Part shown: in pieces, positions 6,851 through 13,064 of the stretch
Layout: every line of letters starts with the position of its first letter
Position numbering within the stretch: the first letter of the stretch is position 1
Assembly: GCA_018716795.1 (NCBI GenBank)
Contig: DVJK01000052.1
Span: 1 to 13,064 of the forward strand
Direction: 5' to 3'
Origin: Candidatus Scatomorpha merdipullorum
Lineage (GTDB): Bacteria > Bacillota > Clostridia > Oscillospirales > Oscillospiraceae
DNA: 13,064 nucleotides
Translations under genes and position numbers: made by a program
Notes under the pieces: generated by a model
What the model saw: the letters and a program-made list of their open reading frames with translations, nothing else
Database searches by the model: none
Told to the model about the DNA's origin: nothing

Positions 6851-7666
6851 TCAAATCTCCACGCTCTCCCCGGCGTGGATATACCGCAGGCGCGAGCCCA
6901 TGGCGGACTTGAGCCGCTCATAGCTCGGAAGGCCCGTGCAGTGCCCCGTGAAATACTCCGTGCCGGGCAGGGAGAGCAGGAACTCCGCCGTGGCGTCGAC
7001 CAGGGGCTCGTTCACGTCCTGAGCGCCCGGTATCGCCAGGTGAAAACCGCCGAAAACCGCCCTCGGAGGGACGGGGTCCATGTTGAAAACTCTGTTGATT
7101 ATGTTGACTATTCCCCTGTGCGCGCAGCCGGCTATGAGCACGCGGCGGCCGCCCTCGTTTATGAGCAGGTTCTGCTCGTGGGCGAAGCTGTCCGGCGTCT
7201 TTGCGTCGGGGCCGAGCAGGACGTCGTTGGCGCTCGAGCGCAGCTCGTTCCCGTCGGCGCCGGAGACGAGAGTGAAGCCCTCGCAGGGCGACGCCGACTC
7301 GCCCGTCTCGACAATCCGCCCGCCGCCCTCGAGGGCCGGGTCGAGGCCGATGTACTCGAGTGGCATTCCGGGCTTGTGCGAATAGTGCTTCTCAAAGGCC
7401 CCGCGGCGTATGTAGACCTTCGCGGACGGGTTGAGCTCGAGGAAGTCGGCGAGGCCGCCGCCGTGGTCGTAGTGCCCGTGGCTGAGGACGGCGAAGTCGA
7501 CTCCGGCGAGGTCTATGCCCAGGGCGCGGGCGTTTTGTATGAACGCGCCGCTCGCGCCCATGTCGAAGAGGACGCGCTTCCCGCAGGCCTCAATGTAAAA
7601 GCTCAGGCCGTGCTCGCTCTCAAAGCCCTCGAGGGCGCAGTTGTCGATAAGGCAGCTTATCTTCAC
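6851..7666 (-). CDS. Metallo-beta-lactamase-fold hydrolase (COG1237-like)
   Basis: A 271-residue cytoplasmic metallo-hydrolase. The zinc site is seen as SHGHYDH (62-68), with further ligand candidates in GCAHRG (180-185) and GFHL (207-210), and GHCTG at 241-245. The layout, with the start CLIDN and the block GCAHRGIVNII, fits the COG1237 group, which includes enzymes annotated as dihydropterin-aminobenzene ribofuranosyl phosphate synthases in archaea; the bacterial substrate is generally unknown. The start is GTG at 7666, only two bases after the pdp stop, with GGGAGG inside the end of pdp: the two are translationally coupled. The tie to pdp could mean a role in nucleoside or phosphosugar handling; this is inference. 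Confidence 0.87.
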   Translation of the reverse strand: MKISCLIDNCALEGFESEHGLSFYIEACGKRVLFDMGASGAFIQNARALGIDLAGVDFAVLSHGHYDHGGGLADFLELNPSAKVYIRRGAFEKHYSHKPGMPLEYIGLDPALEGGGRIVETGESASPCEGFTLVSGADGNELRSSANDVLLGPDAKTPDSFAHEQNLLINEGGRRVLIAGCAHRGIVNIINRVFNMDPVPPRAVFGGFHLAIPGAQDVNEPLVDATAEFLLSLPGTEYFTGHCTGLPSYERLKSAMGSRLRYIHAGESVEI

Positions 7667-7668
7667 GC

Positions 7669-8979
7669 TCAGTCCTCCCTCACTATCGCCTTGACGAAGG
7701 GCGCGGCCTCAGGCGGCTCCGCGCCTATGTCGTAGGCCGCGAGCAGGAGCCTCGCCGCGCTCTCCGCGCCCGCCTCGTCGCGGGCGTGGATGGTCGCGAC
7801 GCTCTCGCCCGCCGCCACGGCGTCGCCGCGCTTCTTGTGCAGCTCGACGCCGACGGCGAGGTCTATGCCGCTCTCCGCCGTCTCGCGGCCGCCGCCGAGG
7901 TGCATGCTGACGAGGCCGACGCCCTGGGCGTCTATGTGCCGGACGAAGCCGGAGCTTTCGGCCCTCGCCTCGTACCGCACCGGAGCGGCGGGCAGCAGGC
8001 TCTCGTCGTACACCGCGCGGCGGTCGCCGCCCTGGGCCTCGATGAACTCGGCGAACTTCTCAAGCGCGCTGCCGTCTGCGATGCCGCGCTCGAGCTTCGC
8101 GCGGGCCTCGGCCTCGTCCTTCGCCGCGCCGGCCCCGGTCAGTATGCAGCTGCCCAGCGTGAGGCAGAGCTCCTCGAGGTCGCCGTGATACTCGCCCTTC
8201 AAAAGCGCGAGCGCCTCTTTGACCTCGAGCGCGTTGCCGACGGCGTTTCCCAGGGGCTGGTCCATATCCGTGATGCAGGCGACGGTTTTGCGCCCGGCGA
8301 GGCGGCCTATCTCCACCATCTCTCGCGCGAGCGTGAGGGCGTCGGCCTCCGTCTTCATGAAGGCGCCGGAGCCGGTCTTGACGTCGAGGACTATGACGTC
8401 CGCGCCCGCGGCGAGCTTTTTCGACATGATGGAGCTCACGATAAGCGGGATGCTCTGCACCGTGCCGGTGACGTCGCGCAGGGCGTAGAGCTTCTTGTCG
8501 GCGGGGTCGAGGTCGGCGGTCTGGCCGGCGATGGCGAAGCCGACGCGCTCCACCTGGTTCAAAAACTGCTCGTGCGTCAGCGCGCTGGAGAAGCCGGGGA
8601 AGCTCTCGAGCTTGTCGAGCGTGCCGCCGGTGTGGCCGAGGCCGCGGCCGGACATCTTGGCCATGCGCACGCCCTGCGCGGCGACCATGGGCAGCAGCGC
8701 GAGGGAGGTCTTATCCCCCACGCCGCCCGTCGAGTGCTTGTCCGCCTTGACGCCGGAGATGGAGCTCAGGTCCAGCGTGTCGCCGGAGTTCATCATGGCG
8801 AGGGTGAGGTCCAGCGTCTCCCGCCGGTTCATCCCGCGCCAGACGATGGCCATGAGCAGGGCCGCGGACTGATAGTCCGGTATGCTCCCGTCCGTGACGC
8901 CGCGCACAAAGAACTCAATCTGCTCGCGCGTGAGCTCCCCTCCGTCGCGCTTGGCGGCGATTATATCTGTCATAAGCAT
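7669..8979 (-). CDS. pdp: Pyrimidine-nucleoside phosphorylase
   Basis: This enzyme splits uridine, thymidine and deoxyuridine with phosphate into base and (deoxy)ribose-1-phosphate for pyrimidine salvage. The 436 residues match the usual ~433. The phosphate-binding segment KADKHSTGGVGDKTSL (78-93) and the thymidine/pyrimidine phosphorylase signature SGRGLGHTGGTLDKLES (110-126) are present. The base-contacting residues Arg168, Ser183 and Lys187 fall at the same numbers as in the Geobacillus enzyme. The C-terminal domain (about 345-436) is complete. The ATG at 8979 is chosen because GGAGGT lies seven bases upstream (8987-8992); the frame stays open to 9120 but that part runs into a repeat. It is the first gene of the operon pdp, MBL-fold, merR-type. 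Confidence 0.96.
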   Translation of the reverse strand: MLMTDIIAAKRDGGELTREQIEFFVRGVTDGSIPDYQSAALLMAIVWRGMNRRETLDLTLAMMNSGDTLDLSSISGVKADKHSTGGVGDKTSLALLPMVAAQGVRMAKMSGRGLGHTGGTLDKLESFPGFSSALTHEQFLNQVERVGFAIAGQTADLDPADKKLYALRDVTGTVQSIPLIVSSIMSKKLAAGADVIVLDVKTGSGAFMKTEADALTLAREMVEIGRLAGRKTVACITDMDQPLGNAVGNALEVKEALALLKGEYHGDLEELCLTLGSCILTGAGAAKDEAEARAKLERGIADGSALEKFAEFIEAQGGDRRAVYDESLLPAAPVRYEARAESSGFVRHIDAQGVGLVSMHLGGGRETAESGIDLAVGVELHKKRGDAVAAGESVATIHARDEAGAESAARLLLAAYDIGAEPPEAAPFVKAIVRED

Positions 8980-9073
8980 GGTGCGTACCTCCGCTTGTTT
9001 TTTCTCTCTGACGCCGTTTGGGCCGCCCCGCCGGGGGCAGGAAACGGGCTGGAATCCAAAAAATAAATCCCCG

Positions 9074-9149
9074 GCTGCATTTGCGCGGCAAATGCACGGA
9101 CGCCCTGCGCCCGTCCGCACCTTGTGCGGAGCTCGGAGATATTATACCA
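9074..9149. repeat. 76-bp repeat, copy 1
   Basis: This copy matches 9234-9309 at 74 of 76 positions (differences at 9096 and 9100). It contains the hairpins GCATTTGC/GCAAATGC (9077-9084 with 9088-9095), CGGACG/CGTCCG (9097-9102 with 9112-9117) and TCCGCAC/GTGCGGA (9114-9120 with 9124-9130); the last two compete. It ends at an outward TGGTATAAT on the minus strand. Confidence 0.92.
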
Positions 9150-9235
9150 TGACCGCAAGCAGTAGGCTTGCACGGCGGCTTCGCCGCCGTCAAACCGCCG
9201 AAGGCGGTTTGGGTTATAGTGTAACATCTCCGAGC
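9131..9235. repeat. 105-bp imperfect palindrome with three inner hairpins
   Basis: GCTCGGAGAT (9131-9140) is mirrored by ATCTCCGAGC (9226-9235), and the similarity continues inward over about 14 more bases. Inside are GCAAGC/GCTTGC (9155-9171), ACGGCGGC/GCCGCCGT around TTC (9172-9190) and AAACCGCC/GGCGGTTT around GAA (9192-9210). Confidence 0.8.
9141..9149 (-). promoter_or_regulatory. Extended -10 in repeat copy 1, proximal pdp promoter
   Basis: TGGTATAAT on the minus strand is a perfect -10 with the TGn extension. No good -35 lies 16-18 bases upstream. It would give a pdp leader of about 155 bases that includes the hairpins of copy 1. Confidence 0.5.
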
Positions 9236-9309
9236 TGCATTTGCGCGGCAAATGCCCGGGCGCCCTGCGCCCGTCCGCACCTTGTGCGGAGCTCGGAGAT
9301 ATTATACCA
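9234..9309. repeat. 76-bp repeat, copy 2
   Basis: A direct repeat of 9074-9149, offset by 160 bases, 74/76 identical. Here the element is itself bounded by an 11-bp inverted pair, ATCTCCGAGCT (9226-9236) and AGCTCGGAGAT (9290-9300), which gives a 75-bp unit like a miniature mobile element. Its right edge is only three bases from the stop codon of the next gene. Confidence 0.92.
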
Positions 9310-9329
9310 CCTCTATCGCGGAAACACAA
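9301..9329 (-). promoter_or_regulatory. Distal pdp promoter in repeat copy 2
   Basis: On the minus strand, TTGTGT (9324-9329), a 17-base spacer ending in TGG, and TATAAT (9301-9306) form a strong extended -10 promoter. The -35 lies inside the last codons of the upstream gene. The resulting leader to pdp would be about 315 bases of nested hairpins. Confidence 0.6.
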
Positions 9330-9840
9330 CGTATTCGCGGCCGTTTATGCGCCTTACGACGCCCTCCGCCCAGTCCGGCACGGCCACGCCCTCGCTCGGC
9401 AGGGCGACGAGGCGTCGCCTGCCGTCAAAGCCCGCGAGCGCGCCGTCGCTGCCCTCGAACCAGAGCTGCGCTCCGCCGGACGGAGCCGCTTCGGGCTCCG
9501 TCCTCTCCGCGGCCCCGGGCGCGCCTTCGCCCTCGGGCTCGCCCTCTTCCTCCCAGGGCCCGCCCGGCGGCGGAGATGCGCCGGACTCGGCGGCGTACTC
9601 GGGCTCCGCCGGGAACGCGGCCAGCTCGCTGCGCGAGAGCGTCCGCCGGAGCGAGACGCCCTCTCCGTCCGGCGCGAGGACGCCCAGGACGCCCTCGCGC
9701 CCTCCGCCGTAGAGCGAAATCCGCGTGAGCCCGCCCGTCCAGTCCGCGCGGGCCGTGAACAGGGTATAGGCCCCGCGCCTCGAGGCCGTCACGCTTCCGC
9801 ACTCCTTCCCGCCGAGCCTCAGCGGCCATGTGCCCTCCAT
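9313..9840 (-). CDS. Unrecognised 175-residue protein with acidic linker
   Basis: I do not recognise this protein. Residues 1-75 are beta-rich with many glycines (GKECGSVTASRRGAYTLFTA), followed by an E/P/G/A-rich disordered linker (about 78-122), then a short C-terminal segment with WFEGSDGALAGFDG and a final GREYVVFPR. No signal peptide or membrane span is seen. The ATG at 9840 has GGGGGTGAT at 9845-9853; a GTG three codons earlier lies within that site. It is downstream of the sensor kinase in the same direction. Its ribosome binding site is in the right arm of a hairpin (9849-9872). The TAG stop is three bases from repeat copy 2. A role linked to the kinase is only inferred from position. 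Confidence 0.72.
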   Translation of the reverse strand: MEGTWPLRLGGKECGSVTASRRGAYTLFTARADWTGGLTRISLYGGGREGVLGVLAPDGEGVSLRRTLSRSELAAFPAEPEYAAESGASPPPGGPWEEEGEPEGEGAPGAAERTEPEAAPSGGAQLWFEGSDGALAGFDGRRRLVALPSEGVAVPDWAEGVVRRINGREYVVFPR

Positions 9841-9872
9841 AAAAATCACCCCCGGCCATAATATGCCGGGGG
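9841..9872 (-). terminator. Terminator-like hairpin that covers the next gene's RBS
   Basis: CCCCCGGC (9849-9856) and GCCGGGGG (9865-9872) form an 8-bp stem, loop of eight. On the minus strand the stem ends GGGGG, then TGATTTTTATG: a T run that ends in the start codon at 9840. The hairpin can therefore end the kinase transcript and also hide the ribosome binding site of the 175-residue gene. Confidence 0.6.
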
Positions 9873-9886
9873 CGGATTCGGATATG

Positions 9887-11332
9887 TCAGCCGGACGAGA
9901 CGTTTTTGAGCGCGGTCTGGACGGTGAACTCCCCGTCGGTCCGGCTCAGCTCGAGGACGCTCGAGTATTTCTCCGCGACGGCGCGCATCTGCGCGAGGCC
10001 GAGGCCGTGCTCCCCCTCCGGCTTTGTGGTCAGAAGGCCGCCGCGCCCGTCCGGCAGGACGCGCCCGTCGAAGCTGTTTTCGCAGCTCACGGCGAGGAAG
10101 CCCTCGGAGCTGCGCAGCCGGACGCGGACGAATTTCCTCCGGCCCTCGGGCGTGCGCTCCGCGCCCTCCACGGCGTTGTCGAGCATATTCATGAGCAGGC
10201 GGCAGAGGTCGTCGTCGGAGATGTTCAGCTCCCGCGGGACTATCGCCGAGGCCCGGAACTCTATGCCCCGCTCCCTCGCGCGCGCGGCCGCGTCCTGAAG
10301 CATGGCGTTGACGGCGATGTGCTCGCAGTATCTCGCGCTGCCGTCGGCGGAGGAGCCGCGCCACTCCTCCAGGCTCCGGGCCACGGCCTCGTAGTCGCCG
10401 GCCTTGGCGTAGGCGTCCAGGACGGTGAGCCTGTGGGCGAATTCGTGCCTCAGCTCCGCGCCCTCGCGGAGCTTGGCCTCGAGCGAGCGGTAGTTCTCCA
10501 GGACGAGCTGGTTTTTGAGCTCCAGGGCCTTCGCCCGGGCCCTGGTGTCGGAGATGCTGCGCAGCATCTCCCAGCCGGAGAGCAGGGCGCAGAGCAGCTC
10601 CAGCCAGAGCGTGAGCCAGGACAGCAGCCCGCTCCAGTAGCCCGCCGCCGCCTCCGAGAGCACCGCGGGTATATACCGCGCGAGGTATCCTTCGCCAAAG
10701 CAGGAGACGACGTAGCAGACGAGCAGCGCCGCCGCGCTCCCCGCCGCGAGAAGGCCCAGGAGCCGCCAGAAGCGCTTCGAGCGGTGCAGCGCCAGGTACG
10801 CGGCTATCGCCAGCGCGGCGAGCGCATCCCAGACGCGCAGCGAGAAGACCTCAATCGCCCACTCCGGGAAGAAATAGCTGCCGAAGCCGTCTATGAGCGG
10901 CCCCACCGTGAGCTGCGCCGAGGCGAATATCAGAAGGAGCAGCCGCCAGTTCACCCGCCCGTAGGCCGCGCCGAGCAGGAAGAGCCCCGTCAGCAGCACA
11001 AAGGTGATCGCCGTGGCCCCGGCGGGCACGGCGTAAAAGTTGGCGTAGGCGATGCTCTCGCGCTGGTTCGTCGGGTCGTCCGTCAGCTGCACGCTCGGCG
11101 GGAAGACGCCCGTCAGGCCCTCGGGCCGGAAGATAACCCGCAGCCCTCCCCTCCGCCCGGCCCTATGCTGAGCCGGAGGGAGACGGGCGCGTCCTCCGCC
11201 GACGAGGAGCAGAGCTCCGCGCCGTCGAGCGTTATAGTGTTCACGCCGGTCGCCCCGTCGAAGACAAGGCTCATATAGTCGCCGCGCTCCGGCAGGGTCA
11301 GCGTGAAGACGTAGTATTCCCCTTCGCCGCAC
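9887..11332 (-). CDS. GHKL-type sensor histidine kinase, membrane and catalytic part
   Basis: An AgrC-like histidine kinase. Counting from 11332, there are about five to six membrane segments between residues 105 and 258 (for example TAITFVLLTGLFLLGAAYG). A coiled linker leads to the H-box ELRHEFAHRLTVLDAY with His296 as likely phosphoacceptor. The N-box is LLMNMLDNAVEGAE (Asn382, Asn386), and the G-box GEHGLGL lies at 440-446. The first ~62 codons of this frame are an Arg-rich shadow; the true N-terminus is the segment at 11113-11526 in the next frame, and one base appears to be missing near 11144-11151. Joined, the product would be about 546 residues, with an extracellular domain before the membrane block. 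No response regulator is in the window. Confidence 0.82.
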   Translation of the reverse strand: MRRRGILRLHADPAGARRLYEPCLRRGDRREHYNARRRGALLLVGGGRARLPPAQHRAGRRGGLRVIFRPEGLTGVFPPSVQLTDDPTNQRESIAYANFYAVPAGATAITFVLLTGLFLLGAAYGRVNWRLLLLIFASAQLTVGPLIDGFGSYFFPEWAIEVFSLRVWDALAALAIAAYLALHRSKRFWRLLGLLAAGSAAALLVCYVVSCFGEGYLARYIPAVLSEAAAGYWSGLLSWLTLWLELLCALLSGWEMLRSISDTRARAKALELKNQLVLENYRSLEAKLREGAELRHEFAHRLTVLDAYAKAGDYEAVARSLEEWRGSSADGSARYCEHIAVNAMLQDAAARARERGIEFRASAIVPRELNISDDDLCRLLMNMLDNAVEGAERTPEGRRKFVRVRLRSSEGFLAVSCENSFDGRVLPDGRGGLLTTKPEGEHGLGLAQMRAVAEKYSSVLELSRTDGEFTVQTALKNVSSG

Positions 11333-11526
11333 TCCGGCGGCTCGGAGCCGGGGTCAAAGGCCGCGGCCTCCCCGTCCGGACCGCGCAGCTCCGCGCTCTC
11401 CCAGGACAGGACCGGCAGCGAGCCTCCCGTCTCCGTCAGCAGGGCAAAGAAAAGCAGCGTCAGCGCGCAGACGAGCAGAAACGCCCCTGCGAGCAGCCAA
11501 TTGAGCGCCTTTTTCACCGAGCCCAT
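11113..11526 (-). CDS. N-terminal part of the sensor kinase, split by a frameshift
   Basis: A 137-codon frame giving one membrane helix (LNWLLAGAFLLVCALTLLFF, 8-27) and an extracellular beta-rich domain (YYVFTLTLPERGDYMSLVF, then TITLDGAELCSSS). It resembles the sensory part that precedes the membrane block in GHKL kinases of this kind. After Glu127 the frame gives an unrelated tail and stops, while a -1 shift continues as GLRVIFRPEGLTGVFPPS in the kinase frame. The start may be the GTG at 11517, nine bases after AAAGGGG, rather than the ATG at 11526, which touches that site. If the shift is real, this is a broken gene or a short separate membrane protein; if it is a sequencing error, it is simply the kinase N-terminus. 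Confidence 0.7.
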   Translation of the reverse strand: MGSVKKALNWLLAGAFLLVCALTLLFFALLTETGGSLPVLSWESAELRGPDGEAAAFDPGSEPPECGEGEYYVFTLTLPERGDYMSLVFDGATGVNTITLDGAELCSSSAEDAPVSLRLSIGPGGGEGCGLSSGPRA

Positions 11527-11667
11527 CCCCTTTCTCTATGCTCTACCATCCCGGCAAGCCCTCACTGCGATAACTCCCCAACTGGTCGTTTATCGGCCCA
11601 AACTCGTCGCCTCCGCCGCGCTTTTTCGCCTTTGGGAGAAAAATTTACAGATTCCATCATTTTTAGC

Positions 11668-11696
11668 TTTATGTTTACCGGAAGCTGTGGTATAGT
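11668..11696 (+). promoter_or_regulatory. Probable promoter of rlmB
   Basis: TATAGT (11691-11696) is preceded by TGG, an extended -10, with a weak TTTATG (11668-11673) 17 bases upstream. It lies in an AT-rich patch in the 200-base gap between the kinase gene and rlmB. Confidence 0.6.
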
Positions 11697-11726
11697 CTTA
11701 TACGTATCACTATGCGGAGGCGGATT

Positions 11727-12476
11727 ATGGACGAGCGCAGGACCGATTTGATTGAGGGCCGCAATGCGGTGAACGAGGCCTTGAAGGCCGGCAGGGCGAT
11801 TGACAAGCTCTATGTCGCGCGGGGCACGAACGACTCCGCCCTCGGGCGAATCACCGCCCGGGCCCGCGAAAGGGGCGTCGCCGTCGTCACGGTCGACCGC
11901 CGCAAGCTCGACGAGATAAGCGTCACTGGCTCCCATCAGGGCGTCATCGCCGTCGCCGCGGTCACGCATTACGCGAGCATCGACGACATCCTCGCCCTCG
12001 CGGAGGAGCGAGGCGAGCCGCCCTTCGTCATAGTCTGCGACGAGATAAGCGACGTGCACAACCTGGGCGCGATTATCCGCAGCGCGGAGTGCGCCGGGGC
12101 GCACGGCGTCATAATCCCCAAACGCCGCAGCGCGGGCCTCACCGCCGTTGTGGACAAGACCAGCGCCGGGGCCGCCGAATACCTGCCCGTGGCCCGGGTC
12201 TCCAACCTGCCCGCCGCGCTCGACGAGCTCAAGCGCCGCGGCCTCTGGGTCTACGGCTCCGCCGCCGAGGCGGAGAGCGGGATGTGGGAGACCGACCTCA
12301 CCGGGCCGCTCTGCCTCGTCATAGGCTCCGAGGGCGAGGGCATGGGCCGCCTCGTGCGCGAGAAGTGCGACGTGCTGGTGAGCATACCCATGCGCGGGCG
12401 CGTGAGCTCCCTCAACGCCTCCGCCGCCGCCGCGATTTTGATTTATGAGGCGCTCAGGCAGCGTTCCGGCTCCTGA
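11727..12476 (+). CDS. rlmB: 23S rRNA 2'-O-ribose methyltransferase, RlmB/TrmH family
   Basis: A SpoU (SPOUT-class) methyltransferase that moves a methyl group from S-adenosylmethionine to a ribose 2'-OH, in RlmB at a conserved guanosine of 23S rRNA. The 249 residues fit the family. The N-terminal L30e-like RNA-binding domain begins at EGRNAVNEAL (10-19). The catalytic domain shows motif 1 DVHNLGAIIRSAE (109-121), motif 2 IGSEGEGM (199-206) and motif 3 IPMRGRVSSLNASAA (220-234), which build the knotted SAM site. The ATG at 11727 has GGAGG six bases upstream; an ATG 15 bases earlier overlaps that site. It is divergent from the kinase gene and leads an operon with the TTG-started gene 25 bases downstream. 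The exact rRNA target is assumed from the family. Confidence 0.94.
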   Translation: MDERRTDLIEGRNAVNEALKAGRAIDKLYVARGTNDSALGRITARARERGVAVVTVDRRKLDEISVTGSHQGVIAVAAVTHYASIDDILALAEERGEPPFVIVCDEISDVHNLGAIIRSAECAGAHGVIIPKRRSAGLTAVVDKTSAGAAEYLPVARVSNLPAALDELKRRGLWVYGSAAEAESGMWETDLTGPLCLVIGSEGEGMGRLVREKCDVLVSIPMRGRVSSLNASAAAAILIYEALRQRSGS

Positions 12477-12486
12477 CCGCCCTTGC

Positions 12487-12493
12487 TGAGGTG
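12487..12493 (+). promoter_or_regulatory. Ribosome binding site deciding a TTG start
   Basis: TGAGGTG lies eight bases before TTG at 12502. There is no ATG or GTG near, and the frame downstream is open with strong GC-ending codons, so this site supports a TTG start. Confidence 0.6.
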
Positions 12494-12501
12494 TTTCATA
12501 C

Positions 12502-13064
12502 TTGTACGGCACTGAGTTTGAAAATACGAATAGCGAAATATACGACGAGCTGAGCCTGGAGAGCATCCTCGCGGAATATTCCGACTTCGACGCCGAAAAG
12601 GCCGCCGTGCGCGACACGGCGGAGCGCTCGCGCCAGATTGTCTACGAGGCTCTGGGCGAGACGCAGTTCTCCGGCGGCGTCGAGCGAGACGACGCGGACG
12701 GGGAGGAGATATACTCCGACGGGCCCTACGACTCCGCCGGGCCTTATGCGTATACATACGCGCCCGAGTTCGGCGCGCCCGCCGGGCCCGAATACGCGCC
12801 CGAGCCGGAGTATGAGGACGAGTCCGAGTACGCTCCCGAGCCCGGCTACGCCCCGGCCCGGGACTACTACCGCTCCGCCGGGCAGTACACCCACCGCCTG
12901 CGCCGCGGCTTCGAGCGCTTCGGCCGGCACGTAAACCCGCCCGCGGAGGACGAGTATACGCCCGAGCCCGCCGGCGAGCCGGACTTCGCCGGGGACGACG
13001 ACGTCAAGGTCTACCGGCCCGCCGCGCAGTTCACGCCGCCCGAGGGCGACGAGGACGTCAAGGT
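12502..13064 (+). CDS. Acidic Tyr/Pro/Glu-rich protein, partial at window end
   Basis: An open frame starts at TTG and runs off the right edge (187 codons and two bases seen). The N-terminus YGTEFENTNSEIYDELSL continues into a short helical patch (SLESILAEYSDFDAEKAA, about 19-36) that could be a docking helix. Then comes a long disordered acidic stretch with repeats of the type EYAPEPEYEDESEYAPEPGY. A short basic island (HRLRRGFERFGRH) interrupts it, and a repeated DDVKVYRP / DEDVKV motif appears near the edge. No membrane segment is seen in this part. It follows rlmB by 25 bases, so it is likely cotranscribed. I do not recognise the family; the C-terminal part outside the window should decide it. 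Confidence 0.7.
   Translation, partial: MYGTEFENTNSEIYDELSLESILAEYSDFDAEKAAVRDTAERSRQIVYEALGETQFSGGVERDDADGEEIYSDGPYDSAGPYAYTYAPEFGAPAGPEYAPEPEYEDESEYAPEPGYAPARDYYRSAGQYTHRLRRGFERFGRHVNPPAEDEYTPEPAGEPDFAGDDDVKVYRPAAQFTPPEGDEDVK

Noticed and set aside
7786..9066. 426-codon plus-strand frame opposite pdp
   Set aside because: Antisense shadow of a gene with full catalytic signatures.
8980..9120. 47-residue N-terminal extension of pdp
   Set aside because: It lies in the repeat leader, whereas GGAGGT sits properly before the ATG at 8979 and the protein then has the family's usual length.
9074..9309. CRISPR array
   Set aside because: Only two 76-base units with internal palindromes and a single 84-base interval; no short regular repeats or cas genes.
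9830..11278. 482-codon plus-strand frame opposite the sensor kinase
   Set aside because: Low-complexity shadow without domains; the minus strand carries clear kinase boxes.
11527..11667. Promoter for the sensor kinase
   Set aside because: No pair of hexamers with good spacing was convincing on the minus strand; only weak matches were seen.

Overview
The window comes from a GC-rich bacterium with low-GC-Gram-positive style signals. Shine-Dalgarno sequences are strong (AGGAGG, GAGGTGAT), promoters often have an extended -10 (TGnTATAAT type), GTG and TTG starts are used, and the gene set fits Clostridia. The families present are a CopZ-like chaperone, a lipoprotein ApbE, RecG, pyrimidine-nucleoside phosphorylase, an AgrC-like GHKL kinase and RlmB. 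High GC with frequent ATA isoleucine codons suggests a gut Oscillospiraceae-type Bacillota; this placement is inference.

Layout, left to right. 1-1622: a small heavy-metal-binding protein with its terminator, then apbE with its own promoter, then a 54-residue protein on the other strand whose stop codon abuts the apbE stop. 1623-3742: recG and a strong bidirectional terminator. 3777-5284: a minus-strand HTH-like orphan and a 390-bp upstream region full of hairpins and outward-facing -10 motifs. 5285-5971: a small membrane-anchored protein, then a 280-bp stretch with six hairpins.

5972-9310: a minus-strand operon, pdp (pyrimidine-nucleoside phosphorylase), a metallo-beta-lactamase-fold protein and a MerR-type activator. 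It is read from promoters inside a pair of 76-bp repeats. 9313-11526: a minus-strand unit with a GHKL sensor kinase that looks frameshifted between its extracellular and membrane parts, then an unrecognised 175-residue protein. 11727-13064: rlmB on the plus strand, then a TTG-started acidic, Tyr/Pro/Glu-rich protein that runs off the window.

Most of the window is core metabolism and housekeeping. The most unusual material is non-coding: a family of short palindromic elements upstream of pdp (9074-9309), with apparent relatives at 5012-5152, that carry promoter-like -10 motifs. The apparent kinase frameshift, a hairpin that both follows the kinase gene and covers the next gene's ribosome binding site, and the C2H2-patterned 54-residue protein are the next best leads. 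No tRNA, rRNA, CRISPR array, phage or transposase gene was seen.
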